Part shown: one piece after another, positions 27,140 through 41,034 of the stretch
Layout of the letters: every line of letters begins with the position of its first letter
How positions within the stretch are numbered: the first letter of the stretch is position 1
Source: Calliopsis andreniformis
Taxonomy: Eukaryota > Arthropoda > Insecta > Hymenoptera > Andrenidae
DNA length: 64,000 nucleotides
Direction: 5' to 3'
NCBI RefSeq assembly: GCF_051401765.1
Contig: NW_027480543.1
Span: 992,001 to 1,056,000, forward strand
The notes under the pieces: generated by a model
Told to the model about the DNA's origin: nothing
The model's input: only the letters and a program-made list of their open reading frames with translations
Database searches by the model: none
Made by a program: the position numbers and the translations under genes

Positions 27140-30100
27140 TTGAGGATTGAGGATTGAGGATTGAAGATAGAGGATTGAGGATTGAGGATTGAGGATTGAG
27201 CATAGAGGATTGAAGATTCAATATTGATGATTGAAGATTGAGGATTGAGGATTGAGGGTTGTGGATTGAGGACGAGTACTGAGGGTTGAATGTTGATGAT
27301 TCAGGTCTGACGATTGAGGATTGAGGACAGAAAATTGAGGATTGAGGATTGAGGATTGAGGATTGAGGATTGAAGATTGAGTATTGAGGATTGAAGATTG
27401 AGGATTGAGGATTGAGGATTGAGGATTGATGATTGAAGATAGTGTATTGAAGATTGAAGATTGAGGATTGAGGATTGAGGATTGAGGATTGAGGATTGAG
27501 GATTGAGTATAGAGATTTGCTTATTGAATATTGTGGATTGAGTATTGAACCATGAGTATTCAGGATATTCTATTGAGTATTGAGAATTGAGGATTGATCG
27601 TTGAGTATTGAGGATTCATGTCTGAGGGTTGTGTATTGAATATTGAGGGTTGAGGATTGAGGATTGAGGACTGAGGATTGAGGACTGAGGATTGAGGATG
27701 AGGGCTGAGGATCGGGGATTGAGGTTTGACGGCTGAGGACTGAGGATTGAGGATTGAGAATTAAGGATTGTTGATAGAGGATTGAAGATTGAGGATTGGG
27801 TATTGAGGATTGAAGAATGAGTATTGAGGATTGAGGATTGAGGATAGGGGATTGAGGATCTAGGATTGGAGATTGATTATTGGGGATTGACGATTGAGGA
27901 TTGAGGATTAAGTATTGAAGATTGAGTATTGAGTATAGAATACTGAGGATTGAGGATTGAGGATTGAGGATTGAGAATGAGGGCTGAGTGTTGAGGTTTG
28001 AGGTTTGAGTATAGAATCCTGAGAATTCAGAATATTTTATTGGGCATTGAGAATTGAGGATTGATGGATGAGTATTGAGGATTGAGGATTGAGGATTGAG
28101 GATTGTGTATTGAAGATCGAGGATTGATGATTGAGGGTTGAGGATTGAGGATTGAGGATAGATGATTGAGGATTGAAGATTGAGTATTGAGGATTGAAGA
28201 TTGAGGATTGAGGATTGAGGATTGAGGATTGAGTATTGAGGATTGACGCTTGAGGATTGAGGGTTGAGGATGTAGGATTGAAGAGAGAGGACTGAGTGTT
28301 GAGGATTGAGTGTTGAGAATTGATGCTTGAGGTTTGAGATTTGATTACTGAATATTGTGGATTGAGTATTGAACCATGAGAATTCAGGATGTTGTATTGA
28401 GTACTGAGAATTGAGGATTGATGGATGAGTATTGAGGATTGATTGTTGAGGGTTGAGGGTTGAGTGTTGAATATTGAGGATTGAGTATTGCGGATTGAGG
28501 ATTGATGATTGAGGATTGAAGTTTGATTATTGATGATTGATGATTGAGGATTGAGGATTGAGGGTTGAGGATTGAGGACGAGGACTGACTGTTGAGGATT
28601 GAGGTTTGAGGAACGAGGATTGAGGATTGAGGATTGAGGACTAAGGATTGACGATAGAGTACTGAAGATTGAGGATTGATGACTGAGGATTGAGGACTGA
28701 GGATTGAGGATTGAGGATTGACGATTGAAGATTGAGTATTGAGCATTCAATATTGAGGATTGAGGATTGAGGATTGAGGATTGAGGATTGAGGATTGAGG
28801 ATTGAGAATTGAAGATTGAGTATTGAGGATTGAAGGTTGAGGATTGAGGATTGAGGATCTAGGATTGGAGATTGATTATTGAGAATTGAAGATTGAGGAT
28901 TGAGGATTGAGGATTGAGAATTGAGAGATTGAGGATGAGGACTGAGGGTTGAGGATTGAGGTTTGAGAAATGAGGATTGAGGATTGAGGATTGAAGATTG
29001 AAGATTGAGTATTGAGAATTGAGGATTGAGGATTGAGTATTGCGGGTTGAGGATGGAGGATGAGGGCTGAGGGTTGAGGATTGAGGTTTGAGGACTGAGG
29101 ACTGAGGATTGAGGATCGATAGTTGAGGATTGAGGATTGGGGTTGAGGATTGAGGATTGAGAATTGAGGATTGATGATTGAGGGTTGAAGATTGATATTG
29201 AGGATTGAAGATTGAGGATTGATGATTAAGGATTGAGGATGGAGGATGAGGGCTGATGGTTGAGGATTGAGGTTTGAGGACTGAGGACTGAGGATTGAAG
29301 ATTGAGAATTGAGGATTGAGGGTTGAGGATTGAAGTTTGAGGATTGGGTATTGAGGATTGAAGAATGAGGATTGAGGATTGAGAATTGAGGATCTAGGAT
29401 TGTAGATTGATTATTGAGAATTGAAGATTGAGTATTGAGGACTGAGGATTGAGGATTGAGGATTGAAGATTGTGTATTGAGGATTGAACATTGAGGATTG
29501 AGGATTGAGGACTGAGGATTGAGGATTGAGCATTGAAGATTGACGATTGGGGATTGAGGATTGAAGTTTGAGGATTGGGTATTGAGGATTGAAGAATGAG
29601 GATTGAGGATTGAGGATTGAGGATTGAGGATTGAAAATTGAGTATTGAGGATTGAAGATTGAGGATTGAGGATTGAGGATTGAGGATTGAAGGTTGAGTA
29701 ATGAGGATTGAAAATTGCGGATTGAGGATTGAGGATTGAGGATTGAGGATTGAAGATAGAGGATTGAGGATTGAGGATTGAGGATAGAGCATAGAGGATT
29801 GAAGATTGAATATTGATGATTGAAGATTGAGGATTGAGGATTGAGGGTTGTGGATTGAGGACGAGTACTGAGGGTTGAATATTGATGATTCAGGTCTGAC
29901 GATTGAGGATTGAGGACCGAAAATTGAGGATTGAGGATTGAGGATTGAGGATTGAGGATTGAAGATTGAGTATTGAGGATTGAGGATTGAGGATTGAGGA
30001 TTGTGTATTGAAGATCGAGGATTGATGATTGAGGGTTGAGGATTGAGGATTGAGGATTGAGGATTGAGGATTGAGGATTGAGGATTGAGTGTTATGGATT

Positions 30101-31638
30101 GAGGACGAGGACTGAGGGTTGAATATTGATGTTTGAGGCCTGAGGATCCTGGATTGAGGATTGAGAATTGATGATTGAAGATTCAGGATTGAAGATTGAG
30201 GATTGGGTATTGAGGATTGATGGTTGAGGATTCACGATTGAGGATTGAGTATTGAGGACGAGGACTGACGGTAGAGGATTGAGGTTTGAGGCTTGAGGAT
30301 TGAGGATTGAGCACTGAGGATTGAGGATTCAGGATTAAGCATTGAGGATTGAAGATTGAAGACTGTGTACTGAGGATTGATGATTGAGAATTAAGGATTG
30401 AAGATTGTGGATTGAGGATCTAGGATTGGAGATTGATTATTGAGGATCGAAGATTCAGGATTGAGGATTGAGGATTGAGAATTGAGGATTGAGGATTGAG
30501 CATGAGGACTGAGGGTTGTGGATTGAGGTTTGAGGAATGAGGATTGAGGGTTGAGGTTTGAGGATTGAGGATTGAGGATTGAGGATTGAGTATTGAAGAT
30601 TGAGTATTGATGCCTGAGGATAGAGGATTGAGGATTGAGGATTGAGGATTGGGGATTGAATATTGAGTACTGAGGATTGAAGATTGAGGATTGAGGATTG
30701 AGGATTGAAGATTGACGATTGAGGATCGAGGATTGAGAATTGAGAATTGAGAATGAGGACTGAGAGTTGAGGATTGAGGTTTGAGGAATGAGGATTGAGG
30801 GTTGAGGATTGAGGATTGAGGATTGAGGATTGAGGATTGAGTATTGATGATTGAGTATTGATGCCTGAGGATTGAGGATTGAGGATTGAGGATTGAGGAC
30901 TATGGATTGAAGATTGAGTATTGAGGATTGAAGATTGAGTATTGAGGATTGAAGATTGAGGATTGAGGATTGAGGATTGAGGATTGAGGATGATGTCTGA
31001 GGGTTGAGGATTGATGTTTGAGGTCTGAGGACTGAGGATTGAGGACTGAGGATTGAGGATGAGGGCTGAGGGTCGGGGATTGTGGTTTGACGACTGAGGA
31101 CTGAGGATTGAGGATTGAGAATTCAGGATTGTTGATAGAGGATTGAAGATTGAGGATTGGGTATTGAGGATTGAAGAATGAGGATTGAGGATTGAGGATT
31201 GAGGATTGAGGGTTGAGGATCTAGGATTGGAGATTGATTATTGAGGATTGCAGTTTGGGGATTGAGGATTGAGGATTGAGGATTGAGGATCTAGGATTGC
31301 AGATTGATTATTGAGGATTGAAGATTGAGGATTGATGATTGAGGATTGAGAATTGAGAATTGAGGATGAGGACTGAGGGTTGAGGATTGAGGTTTGGGAA
31401 ATGAGGATTGAGGATTGAGGATTGAAGATTGAAGATTGAGAATTGAGGATTGAGGATTGAGGATTGAAGTTTGAGGATTGGGTATTGAGGATTGAAGAAT
31501 GAGGATTGAGGATTGAGGATTGAGTATTGAGGATTGAAAATTGAGTATTGAGGATTGAAGATTGAGGATTGAGAATTGAGGATTGAGGATTGAGGATTGA
31601 AGATTGAGTAATGAGGATTGAAGATTGCGGATTGAGGA
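27140..31638 (+). repeat. 4,499 bp higher-order repeat, copy 1
   Basis: Landmarks GAAGATAG (27,163 and 31,662), the island at 28,028 and 32,527, and GAGAGAGG at 28,283 and 32,782 all give exactly 4,499. The unit contains cassette A (about 27,845-28,590), a middle part related to 1.3-1.9 kb, and the segment shared with 17.6-19.9 kb, including the GGATCC landmark at 30,144. Phase is arbitrary: I start it just after a deletion that interrupts the match upstream. 4,499 is not a multiple of 7. No gene seen. Confidence 0.9.
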
Positions 31639-34600
31639 TTGAGGATTGAGGATTGAGGATTGAAGATAGAGGATTGAGGATTGAGGATTGAGGATTGAGC
31701 ATAGAGGATTGAAGATTCAATATTGATGATTGAAGATTGAGGATTGAGGATTGAGGGTTGTGGATTGAGGACGAGTACTGAGGGTTGAATGTTGATGATT
31801 CAGGTCTGACGATTGAGGATTGAGGACAGAAAATTGAGGATTGAGGATTGAGGATTGAGGATTGAGGATTGAAGATTGAGTATTGAGGATTGAAGATTGA
31901 GGATTGAGGATTGAGGATTGAGGATTGATGATTGAAGATAGTGTATTGAAGATTGAAGATTGAGGATTGAGGATTGAGGATTGAGGATTGAGGATTGAGG
32001 ATTGAGTATAGAGATTTGCTTATTGAATATTGTGGATTGAGTATTGAACCATGAGTATTCAGGATATTCTATTGAGTATTGAGAATTGAGGATTGATCGT
32101 TGAGTATTGAGGATTCATGTCTGAGGGTTGTGTATTGAATATTGAGGGTTGAGGATTGAGGATTGAGGACTGAGGATTGAGGACTGAGGATTGAGGATGA
32201 GGGCTGAGGATCGGGGATTGAGGTTTGACGGCTGAGGACTGAGGATTGAGGATTGAGAATTAAGGATTGTTGATAGAGGATTGAAGATTGAGGATTGGGT
32301 ATTGAGGATTGAAGAATGAGGATTGAGGATTGAGGATTGAGGATAGGGGATTGAGGATCTAGGATTGGAGATTGATTATTGGGGATTGACGATTGAGGAT
32401 TGAGGATTAAGTATTGAAGATTGAGTATTGAGTATAGAATACTGAGGATTGAGGATTGAGGATTGAGGATTGAGAATGAGGGCTGAGGGTTGAGGTTTGA
32501 GGTTTGAGTATAGAATCCTGAGAATTCAGAATATTTTATTGGGCATTGAGAATTGAGGATTGATGGATGAGTATTGAGGATTGAGGATTGAGGATTGAGG
32601 ATTGTGTATTGAAGATCGAGGATTGATGATTGAGGGTTGAGGATTGAGGATTGAGGATAGATGATTGAGGATTGAAGATTGAGTATTGAGGATTGAAGAT
32701 TGAGGATTGAGGATTGAGGATTGAGGATTGAGTATTGAGGATTGACGCTTGAGGATTGAGGGTTGAGGATGTAGGATTGAAGAGAGAGGACTGAGTGTTG
32801 AGGATTGAGTGTTGAGAATTGATGCTTGAGGTTTGAGATTTGATTACTGAATATTGTGGATTGAGTATTGAACCATGAGAATTCAGGATGTTGTATTGAG
32901 TACTGAGAATTGAGGATTGATGGATGAGTATTGAGGATTGATTGTTGAGGGTTGAGGGTTGAGTGTTGAATATTGAGGATTGAGTATTGCGGATTGAGGA
33001 TTGATGATTGAGGATTGAAGATTGATTATTGATGATTGATGATTGAGGATTGAGGATTGAGGGTTGAGGATTGAGGACGAGGACTGACTGTTGAGGATTG
33101 AGGTTTGAGGAACGAGGATTGAGGATTGAGGATTGAGGACTAAGGATTGACGATAGAGTACTGAAGATTGAGGATTGATGACTGAGGATTGAGGACTGAG
33201 GATTGAGGATTGAGGATTGACGATTGAAGATTGAGTATTGAGCATTCAATATTGAGGATTGAGGATTGAGGATTGAGGATTGAGGATTGAGGATTGAGGA
33301 TTGAGAATTGAAGATTGAGTATTGAGGATTGAAGGTTGAGGATTGAGGATTGAGGATCTAGGATTGGAGATTGATTATTGAGAATTGAAGATTGAGGATT
33401 GAGGATTGAGGATTGAGAATTGAGAGATTGAGGATGAGGACTGAGGGTTGAGGATTGAGGTTTGAGAAATGAGGATTGAGGATTGAGGATTGAAGATTGA
33501 AGATTGAGTATTGAGAATTGAGGATTGAGGATTGAGTATTGCGGGTTGAGGATGGAGGATGAGGGCTGAGGGTTGAGGATTGAGGTTTGAGGACTGAGGA
33601 CTGAGGATTGAGGATCGATAGTTGAGGATTGAGGATTGGGGTTGAGGATTGAGGATTGAGAATTGAGGATTGATGATTGAGGGTTGAAGATTGATATTGA
33701 GGATTGAAGATTGAGGATTGATGATTAAGGATTGAGGATGGAGGATGAGGGCTGATGGTTGAGGATTGAGGTTTGAGGACTGAGGACTGAGGATTGAAGA
33801 TTGAGAATTGAGGATTGAGGGTTGAGGATTGAAGTTTGAGGATTGGGTATTGAGGATTGAAGAATGAGGATTGAGGATTGAGAATTGAGGATCTAGGATT
33901 GTAGATTGATTATTGAGAATTGAAGATTGAGTATTGAGGATTGAGGATTGAGGATTGAGGATTGAAGATTGTGTATTGAGGATTGAACATTGAGGATTGA
34001 GGATTGAGGACTGAGGATTGAGGATTGAGCATTGAAGATTGACGATTGGGGATTGAGGATTGAAGTTTGAGGATTGGGTATTGAGGATTGAAGAATGAGG
34101 ATTGAGGATTGAGGATTGAGGATTGAGGATTGAAAATTGAGTATTGAGGATTGAAGATTGAGGATTGAGGATTGAGGATTGAGGATTGAAGGTTGAGTAA
34201 TGAGGATTGAAAATTGCGGATTGAGGATTGAGGATTGAGGATTGAGGATTGAAGATAGAGGATTGAGGATTGAGGATTGAGGATAGAGCATAGAGGATTG
34301 AAGATTGAATATTGATGATTGAAGATTGAGGATTGAGGATTGAGTGTTGTGGATTGAGGACGAGTACTGAGGGTTGAATATTGATGATTCAGGTCTGACG
34401 ATTGAGGATTGAGGACCGAAAATTGAGGATTGAGGATTGAGGATTGAGGATTGAGGATTGAAGATTGAGTATTGAGGATTGAGGATTGAGGATTGAGGAT
34501 TGTGTATTGAAGATCGAGGATTGATGATTGAGGGTTGAGGATTGAGGATTGAGGATTGAGGATTGAGGATTGAGGATTGAGGATTGAGTGTTATGGATTG

Positions 34601-36137
34601 AGGACGAGGACTGAGGGTTGAATATTGATGTTTGAGGCCTGAGGATCCTGGATTGAGGATTGAGAATTGATGATTGAAGATTCAGGATTGAAGATTGAGG
34701 ATTGGGTATTGAGGATTGATGGTTGAGGATTCACGATTGAGGATTGAGTATTGAGGACGAGGACTGACGGTAGAGGATTGAGGTTTGAGGCTTGAGGATT
34801 GAGGATTGAGCACTGAGGATTGAGGATTCAGGATTAAGCATTGAGGATTGAAGATTGAAGACTGTGTACTGAGGATTGATGATTGAGAATTAAGGATTGA
34901 AGATTGTGGATTGAGGATCTAGGATTGGAGATTGATTATTGAGGATCGAAGATTCAGGATTGAGGATTGAGGATTGAGAATTGAGGATTGAGGATTGAGC
35001 ATGAGGACTGAGGGTTGTGGATTGAGGTTTGAGGAATGAGGATTGAGGGTTGAGGTTTGAGGATTGAGGATTGAGGATTGAGGATTGAGTATTGAAGATT
35101 GAGTATTGATGCCTGAGGATAGAGGATTGAGGATTGAGGATTGAGGATTGGGGATTGAATATTGAGTACTGAGGATTGAAGATTGAGGATTGAGGATTGA
35201 GGATTGAAGATTGACGATTGAGGATCGAGGATTGAGAATTGAGAATTGAGAATGAGGACTGAGAGTTGAGGATTGAGGTTTGAGGAATGAGGATTGAGGG
35301 TTGAGGATTGAGGATTGAGGATTGAGGATTGAGGATTGAGTATTGATGATTGAGTATTGATGCCTGAGGATTGAGGATTGAGGATTGAGGATTGAGGACT
35401 ATGGATTGAAGATTGAGTATTGAGGATTGAAGATTGAGTATTGAGGATTGAAGATTGAGGATTGAGGATTGAGGATTGAGGATTGAGGATGATGTCTGAG
35501 GGTTGAGGATTGATGTTTGAGGTCTGAGGACTGAGGATTGAGGACTGAGGATTGAGGATGAGGGCTGAGGGTCGGGGATTGTGGTTTGACGACTGAGGAC
35601 TGAGGATTGAGGATTGAGAATTCAGGATTGTTGATAGAGGATTGAAGATTGAGGATTGGGTATTGAGGATTGAAGAATGAGGATTGAGGATTGAGGATTG
35701 AGGATTGAGGGTTGAGGATCTAGGATTGGAGATTGATTATTGAGGATTGCAGATTGGGGATTGAGGATTGAGGATTGAGGATTGAGGATCTAGGATTGCA
35801 GATTGATTATTGAGGATTGAAGATTGAGGATTGATGATTGAGGATTGAGAATTGAGAATTGAGGATGAGGACTGAGGGTTGAGGATTGAGGTTTGGGAAA
35901 TGAGGATTGAGGATTGAGGATTGAAGATTGAAGATTGAGAATTGAGGATTGAGGATTGAGGATTGAAGTTTGAGGATTGGGTATTGAGGATTGAAGAATG
36001 AGGATTGAGGTTTGAGGATTGAGTATTGAGGATTGAAAATTGAGTATTGAGGATTGAAGATTGAGGATTGAGAATTGAGGATTGAGGATTGAGGATTGAA
36101 GATTGAGTAATGAGGATTGAAGATTGCGGATTGAGGA
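31639..36137 (+). repeat. 4,499 bp higher-order repeat, copy 2
   Basis: Next tandem copy, with GAGAGAGG at 32,782 and again at 37,281 (spacing 4,499). Differences from copy 1 seen by eye are isolated point changes, for example near 29,449 against 33,948 and 31,253 against 35,752. No unit gain or loss is needed over the full length. Confidence 0.9.
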
Positions 36138-38646
36138 TTGAGGATTGAGGATTGAGGATTGAAGATAGAGGATTGAGGATTGAGGATTGAGGATTGAGCA
36201 TAGAGGATTGAAGATTCAATATTGATGATTGAAGATTGAAGATTGAGGATTGAGGGTTGTGGATTGAGGACGAGTACTGAGGGTTGAATGTTGATGATTC
36301 AGGTCTGACGATTGAGGATTGAGGACAGAAAATTGAGGATTGAGGATTGAGGATTGAGGATTGAGGATTGAAGATTGAGTATTGAGGATTGAAGATTGAG
36401 GATTGAGGATTGAGGATTGAGGATTGATGATTGAAGATAGTGTATTGAAGATTGAAGATTGAGGATTGAGGATTGAGGATTGAGGATTGAGGATTGAGGA
36501 TTGAGTATAGAGATTTGCTTATTGAATATTGTGGATTGAGTATTGAACCATGAGTATTCAGGATATTCTATTGAGTATTGAGAATTGAGGATTGATCGTT
36601 GAGTATTGAGGATTCATGTCTGAGGGTTGTGTATTGAATATTGAGGGTTGAGGATTGAGGATTGAGGACTGAGGATTGAGGACTGAGGATTGAGGATGAG
36701 GGCTGAGGATCGGGGATTGAGGTTTGACGGCTGAGGACTGAGGATTGAGGATTGAGAATTAAGGATTGTTGATAGAGGATTGAAGATTGAGGATTGGGTA
36801 TTGAGGATTGAAGAATGAGGATTGAGGATTGAGGATTGAGGATAGGGGATTGAGGATCTAGGATTGGAGATTGATTATTGGGGATTGACGATTGAGGATT
36901 GAGGATTAAGTATTGAAGATTGAGTATTGAGTATAGAATACTGAGGATTGAGGATTGAGGATTGAGGATTGAGAATGAGGGCTGAGGGTTGAGGTTTGAG
37001 GTTTGAGTATAGAATCCTGAGAATTCAGAATATTTTATTGGGCATTGAGAATTGAGGATTGATGGATGAGTATTGAGGATTGAGGATTGAGGATTGAGGA
37101 TTGTGTATTGAAGATCGAGGATTGATGATTGAGGGTTGAGGATTGAGGATTGAGGATAGATGATTGAGGATTGAAGATTGAGTATTGAGGATTGAAGATT
37201 GAGGATTGAGGATTGAGGATTGAGGATTGAGTATTGAGGATTGACGCTTGAGGATTGAGGGTTGAGGATGTAGGATTGAAGAGAGAGGACTGAGTGTTGA
37301 GGATTGAGTGTTGAGAATTGATGCTTGAGGTTTGAGATTTGATTACTGAATATTGTGGATTGAGTATTGAACCATGAGAATTCAGGATGTTGTATTGAGT
37401 ACTGAGAATTGAGGATTGATGGATGAGTATTGAGGATTGATTGTTGAGGGTTGAGGGTTGAGTGTTGAATATTGAGGATTGAGTATTGCGGATTGAGGAT
37501 TGATGATTGAGGATTGAAGATTGATTATTGATGATTGATGATTGAGGATTGAGGATTGAGGGTTGAGGATTGAGGACGAGGACTGACTGTTGAGGATTGA
37601 GGTTTCAGGAACGAGGATTGAGGATTGAGGATTGAGGACTAAGGATTGACGATAGAGTACTGAAGATTGAGGATTGATGACTGAGGATTGAGGACTGAGG
37701 ATTGAGGATTGAGGATTGACGATTGAAGATTGAGTATTGAGCATTCAATATTGAGGATTGAGGATTGAGGATTCAGGATTGAGGATTGAGGATTGAGGAT
37801 TGAGAATTGAAGATTGAGTATTGAGGATTGAAGGTTGAGGATTGAGGATTGAGGATCTAGGATTGGAGATTGATTATTGAGAATTGAAGATTGAGGATTG
37901 AGGATTGAGGATTGAGAATTGAGAGATTGAGGATGAGGACTGAGGGTTGAGGATTGAGGTTTGAGAAATGAGGATTGAGGATTGAGGATTGAAGATTGAA
38001 GATTGAGTATTGAGAATTGAGGATTGAGGATTGAGGATTGCGGGTTGAGGATGGAGGATGAGGGCTGAGGGTTGAGGATTGAGGTTTGAGGACTGAGGAC
38101 TGAGGATTGAGGATCGATAGTTGAGGATTGAGGATTGGGGTTGAGGATTGAGGATTGAGAATTGAGGATTGATGATTGAGGGTTGAAGATTGATATTGAG
38201 GATTGAAGATTGAGGATTGATGATTAAGGATTGAGGATGGAGGATGAGGGCTGATGGTTGAGGATTGAGGTTTGAGGACTGAGGACTGAGGATTGAAGAT
38301 TGAGAATTGAGGATTGAGGGTTGAGGATTGAAGTTTGAGGATTGGGTATTGAGGATTGAAGAATGAGGATTGAGGATTGAGAATTGAGGATCTAGGATTG
38401 TAGATTGATTATTGAGAATTGAAGATTGAGTATTGAGGATTGAGGATTGAGGATTGAGGATTGAAGATTGTGTATTGAGGATTGAACATTGAGGATTGAG
38501 GATTGAGGACTGAGGATTGAGGATTGAGCATTGAAGATTGACGATTGGGGATTGAGGATTGAAGTTTGAGGATTGGGTATTGAGGATTGAAGAATGAGGA
38601 TTGAGGATTGAGGATTGAGGATTGAGGATTGAAAATTGAGTATTGA
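36138..38646 (+). repeat. 4,499 bp higher-order repeat, copy 3 (truncated)
   Basis: Colinear with copy 2 at 4,499 until about 39,060, then the order jumps ahead. The expected sequence between about 39,065 and 40,919 (1,854 bases) is absent, so the next cassette A landmark comes after 2,645 rather than 4,499 bases (37,026 to 39,671). The tail of this copy is treated with the next block because it was duplicated again. Confidence 0.85.
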
Positions 38647-39840
38647 GGATTGAAGATTGAGGATTGAGGATTGAGGATTGAGGATTGAAGGTTGAGTAAT
38701 GAGGATTGAAAATTGCGGATTGAGGATTGAGGTTTGAGGATTGAGGATTGAAGATAGAGGATTGAGGATTGAGGATTGAGGATAGAGCATAGAGGATTGA
38801 AGATTGAATATTGATGATTGAAGATTGAGGATTGAGGATTGAGGGTTGTGGATTGAGGACGAGTACTGAGGGTTGAATATTGATGATTCAGGTCTGACGA
38901 TTGAGGATTGAGGACCGAAAATTGAGGATTGAGGATTGAGGATTGAGGATTGAGGATTGAAGATTGAGTATTGAGGATTGAGGGTTGAGGATTGAGGATT
39001 GTGTATTGAAGATCGAGGATTGATGATTGAGGGTTGAGGATTGAGGATTGAGGATTGAGGATTGAGGATTGATGATTGAAGATAGTGTATTGAAGATTGA
39101 AGATTGAGGATTGAGGATTGAGGATTGAGGATTGAGGATTGAGGATTGAGTATAGAGATTTGCTTATTGAATATTGTGGATTGAGTATTGAACCATGAGT
39201 ATTCAGGATATTCTATTGAGTATTGAGAATTGAGGATTGATCGTTGAGTATTGAGGATTCATGTCTGAGGGTTGTGTATTGAATATTGAGGGTTGAGGAT
39301 TGAGGATTGAGGACTGAGGATTGAGGACTGAGGATTGAGGATGAGGGCTGAGGATCGGGGATTGAGGTTTGACGGCTGAGGACTGAGGATTGAGGATTGA
39401 GAATTAAGGATTGTTGATAGAGGATTGAAGATTGAGGATTGGGTATTGAGGATTGAAGAATGAGGATTGAGGATTGAGGATTGAGGATAGGGGATTGAGG
39501 ATCTAGGATTGGAGATTGATTATTGGGGATTGACGATTGAGGATTGAGGATTAAGTATTGAAGATTGAGTATTGAGTATAGAATACTGAGGATTGAGGAT
39601 TGAGGATTGAGGATTGAGAATGAGGGCTGAGGGTTGAGGTTTGAGGTTTGAGTATAGAATCCTGAGAATTCAGAATATTTTATTGGTCATTGAGAATTGA
39701 GGATTGATGGATGAGTATTGAGGATTGAGGATTGAGGATTGAGGATTGTGTATTGAAGATCGAGGATTGATGATTGAGGGTTGAGGATTGAGGATTGAGG
39801 ATAGATGATTGAGGATTGAAGATTGAGTATTGAGGATTGA
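38647..39840 (+). repeat. ~1.2 kb tandem duplication, copy a
   Basis: Landmarks GAAGGTTGAG (38,687 and 39,881) and GATAGTG (39,081 and 40,275) give 1,194; the island landmark (39,671 and 40,872) gives 1,201 because copy b gained one unit near 40,320. This copy of cassette A is cut short: it has the first island at 39,659-39,676 but lacks the GAGAGAGG landmark and second island. Confidence 0.85.
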
Positions 39841-41034
39841 AGATTGAGGATTGAGGATTGAGGATTGAGGATTGAGGATTGAAGGTTGAGTAATGAGGAT
39901 TGAAAATTGCGGATTGAGGATTGAGGATTGAGGATTGAGGATTGAAGATAGAGGATAGAGGATTGAGGATTGAGGATAGAGCATAGAGGATTGAAGATTG
40001 AATATTGATGATTGAAGATTGAGGATTGAGGATTGAGGGTTGTGGATTGAGGACGAGTACTGAGGGTTGAATATTGATGATTCAGGTCTGACGATTGAGG
40101 ATTGAGGACCGAAAATTGAGGATTGAGGATTGAGGATTGAGGATTGAGGATTGAAGATTGAGTATTGAGGATTGAGGATTGAGGATTGAGGATTGTGTAT
40201 TGAAGATCGAGGATTGATGATTGAGGGTTGAGGATTGAGGATTGAGGATTGAGGATTGAGGATTGATGATTGAAGATAGTGTATTGAAGATTGAAGATTG
40301 AGGATTGAGGATTGAGGATTGAGGATTGAGGATTGAGGATTGAGGATTGAGTATAGAGATTTGCTTATTGAATATTGTGGATTGAGTATTGAACCATGAG
40401 TATTCAGAATATTCTATTGAGTATTGAGAATTGAGGATTGATCGTTGAGTATTGAGGATTCATGTCTGAGGGTTGTGTATTGAATATTGAGGGTTGAGGA
40501 TTGAGGATTGAGGACTGAGGATTGAGGACTGAGGATTGAGGATGAGGGCTGAGGATCGGGGATTGAGGTTTGACGGCTGAGGACTGAGGATTGAGGATTG
40601 AGAATTAAGGATTGTTGATAGAGGATTGAAGATTGAGGATTGGGTATTGAGGATTGAAGAATGAGGATTGAGGATTGAGGATTGAGGATAGGGGATTGAG
40701 GATCTAGGATTGGAGATTGATTATTGGGGATTGACGATTGAGGATTGAGGATTAAGTATTGAAGATTGAGTATTGAGTATAGAATACTGAGGATTGAGGA
40801 TTGAGGATTGAGGATTGAGAATGAGGGCTGAGGGTTGAGGTTTGAGGTTTGAGTATAGAATCCTGAGAATTCAGAATATTTTATTGGGCATTGAGAATTG
40901 AGGATTGATGGATGAGTATTGAGGATTGAGGATTGAGGATTGAGGATTGTGTATTGAAGATCGAGGATTGATGATTGAGGGTTGAGGATTGAGGATTGAG
41001 GATAGATGATTGAGGATTGAAGATTGAGTATTGA
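39841..41034 (+). repeat. ~1.2 kb tandem duplication, copy b
   Basis: Second copy. It runs on into an intact cassette A (islands at 40,860-40,877 and near 41,229; GAGAGAGG at 41,127). The copy a / copy b breakpoint lies inside a run of perfect units near 39,850-39,880, as expected for unequal exchange between short identical runs. Confidence 0.85.
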
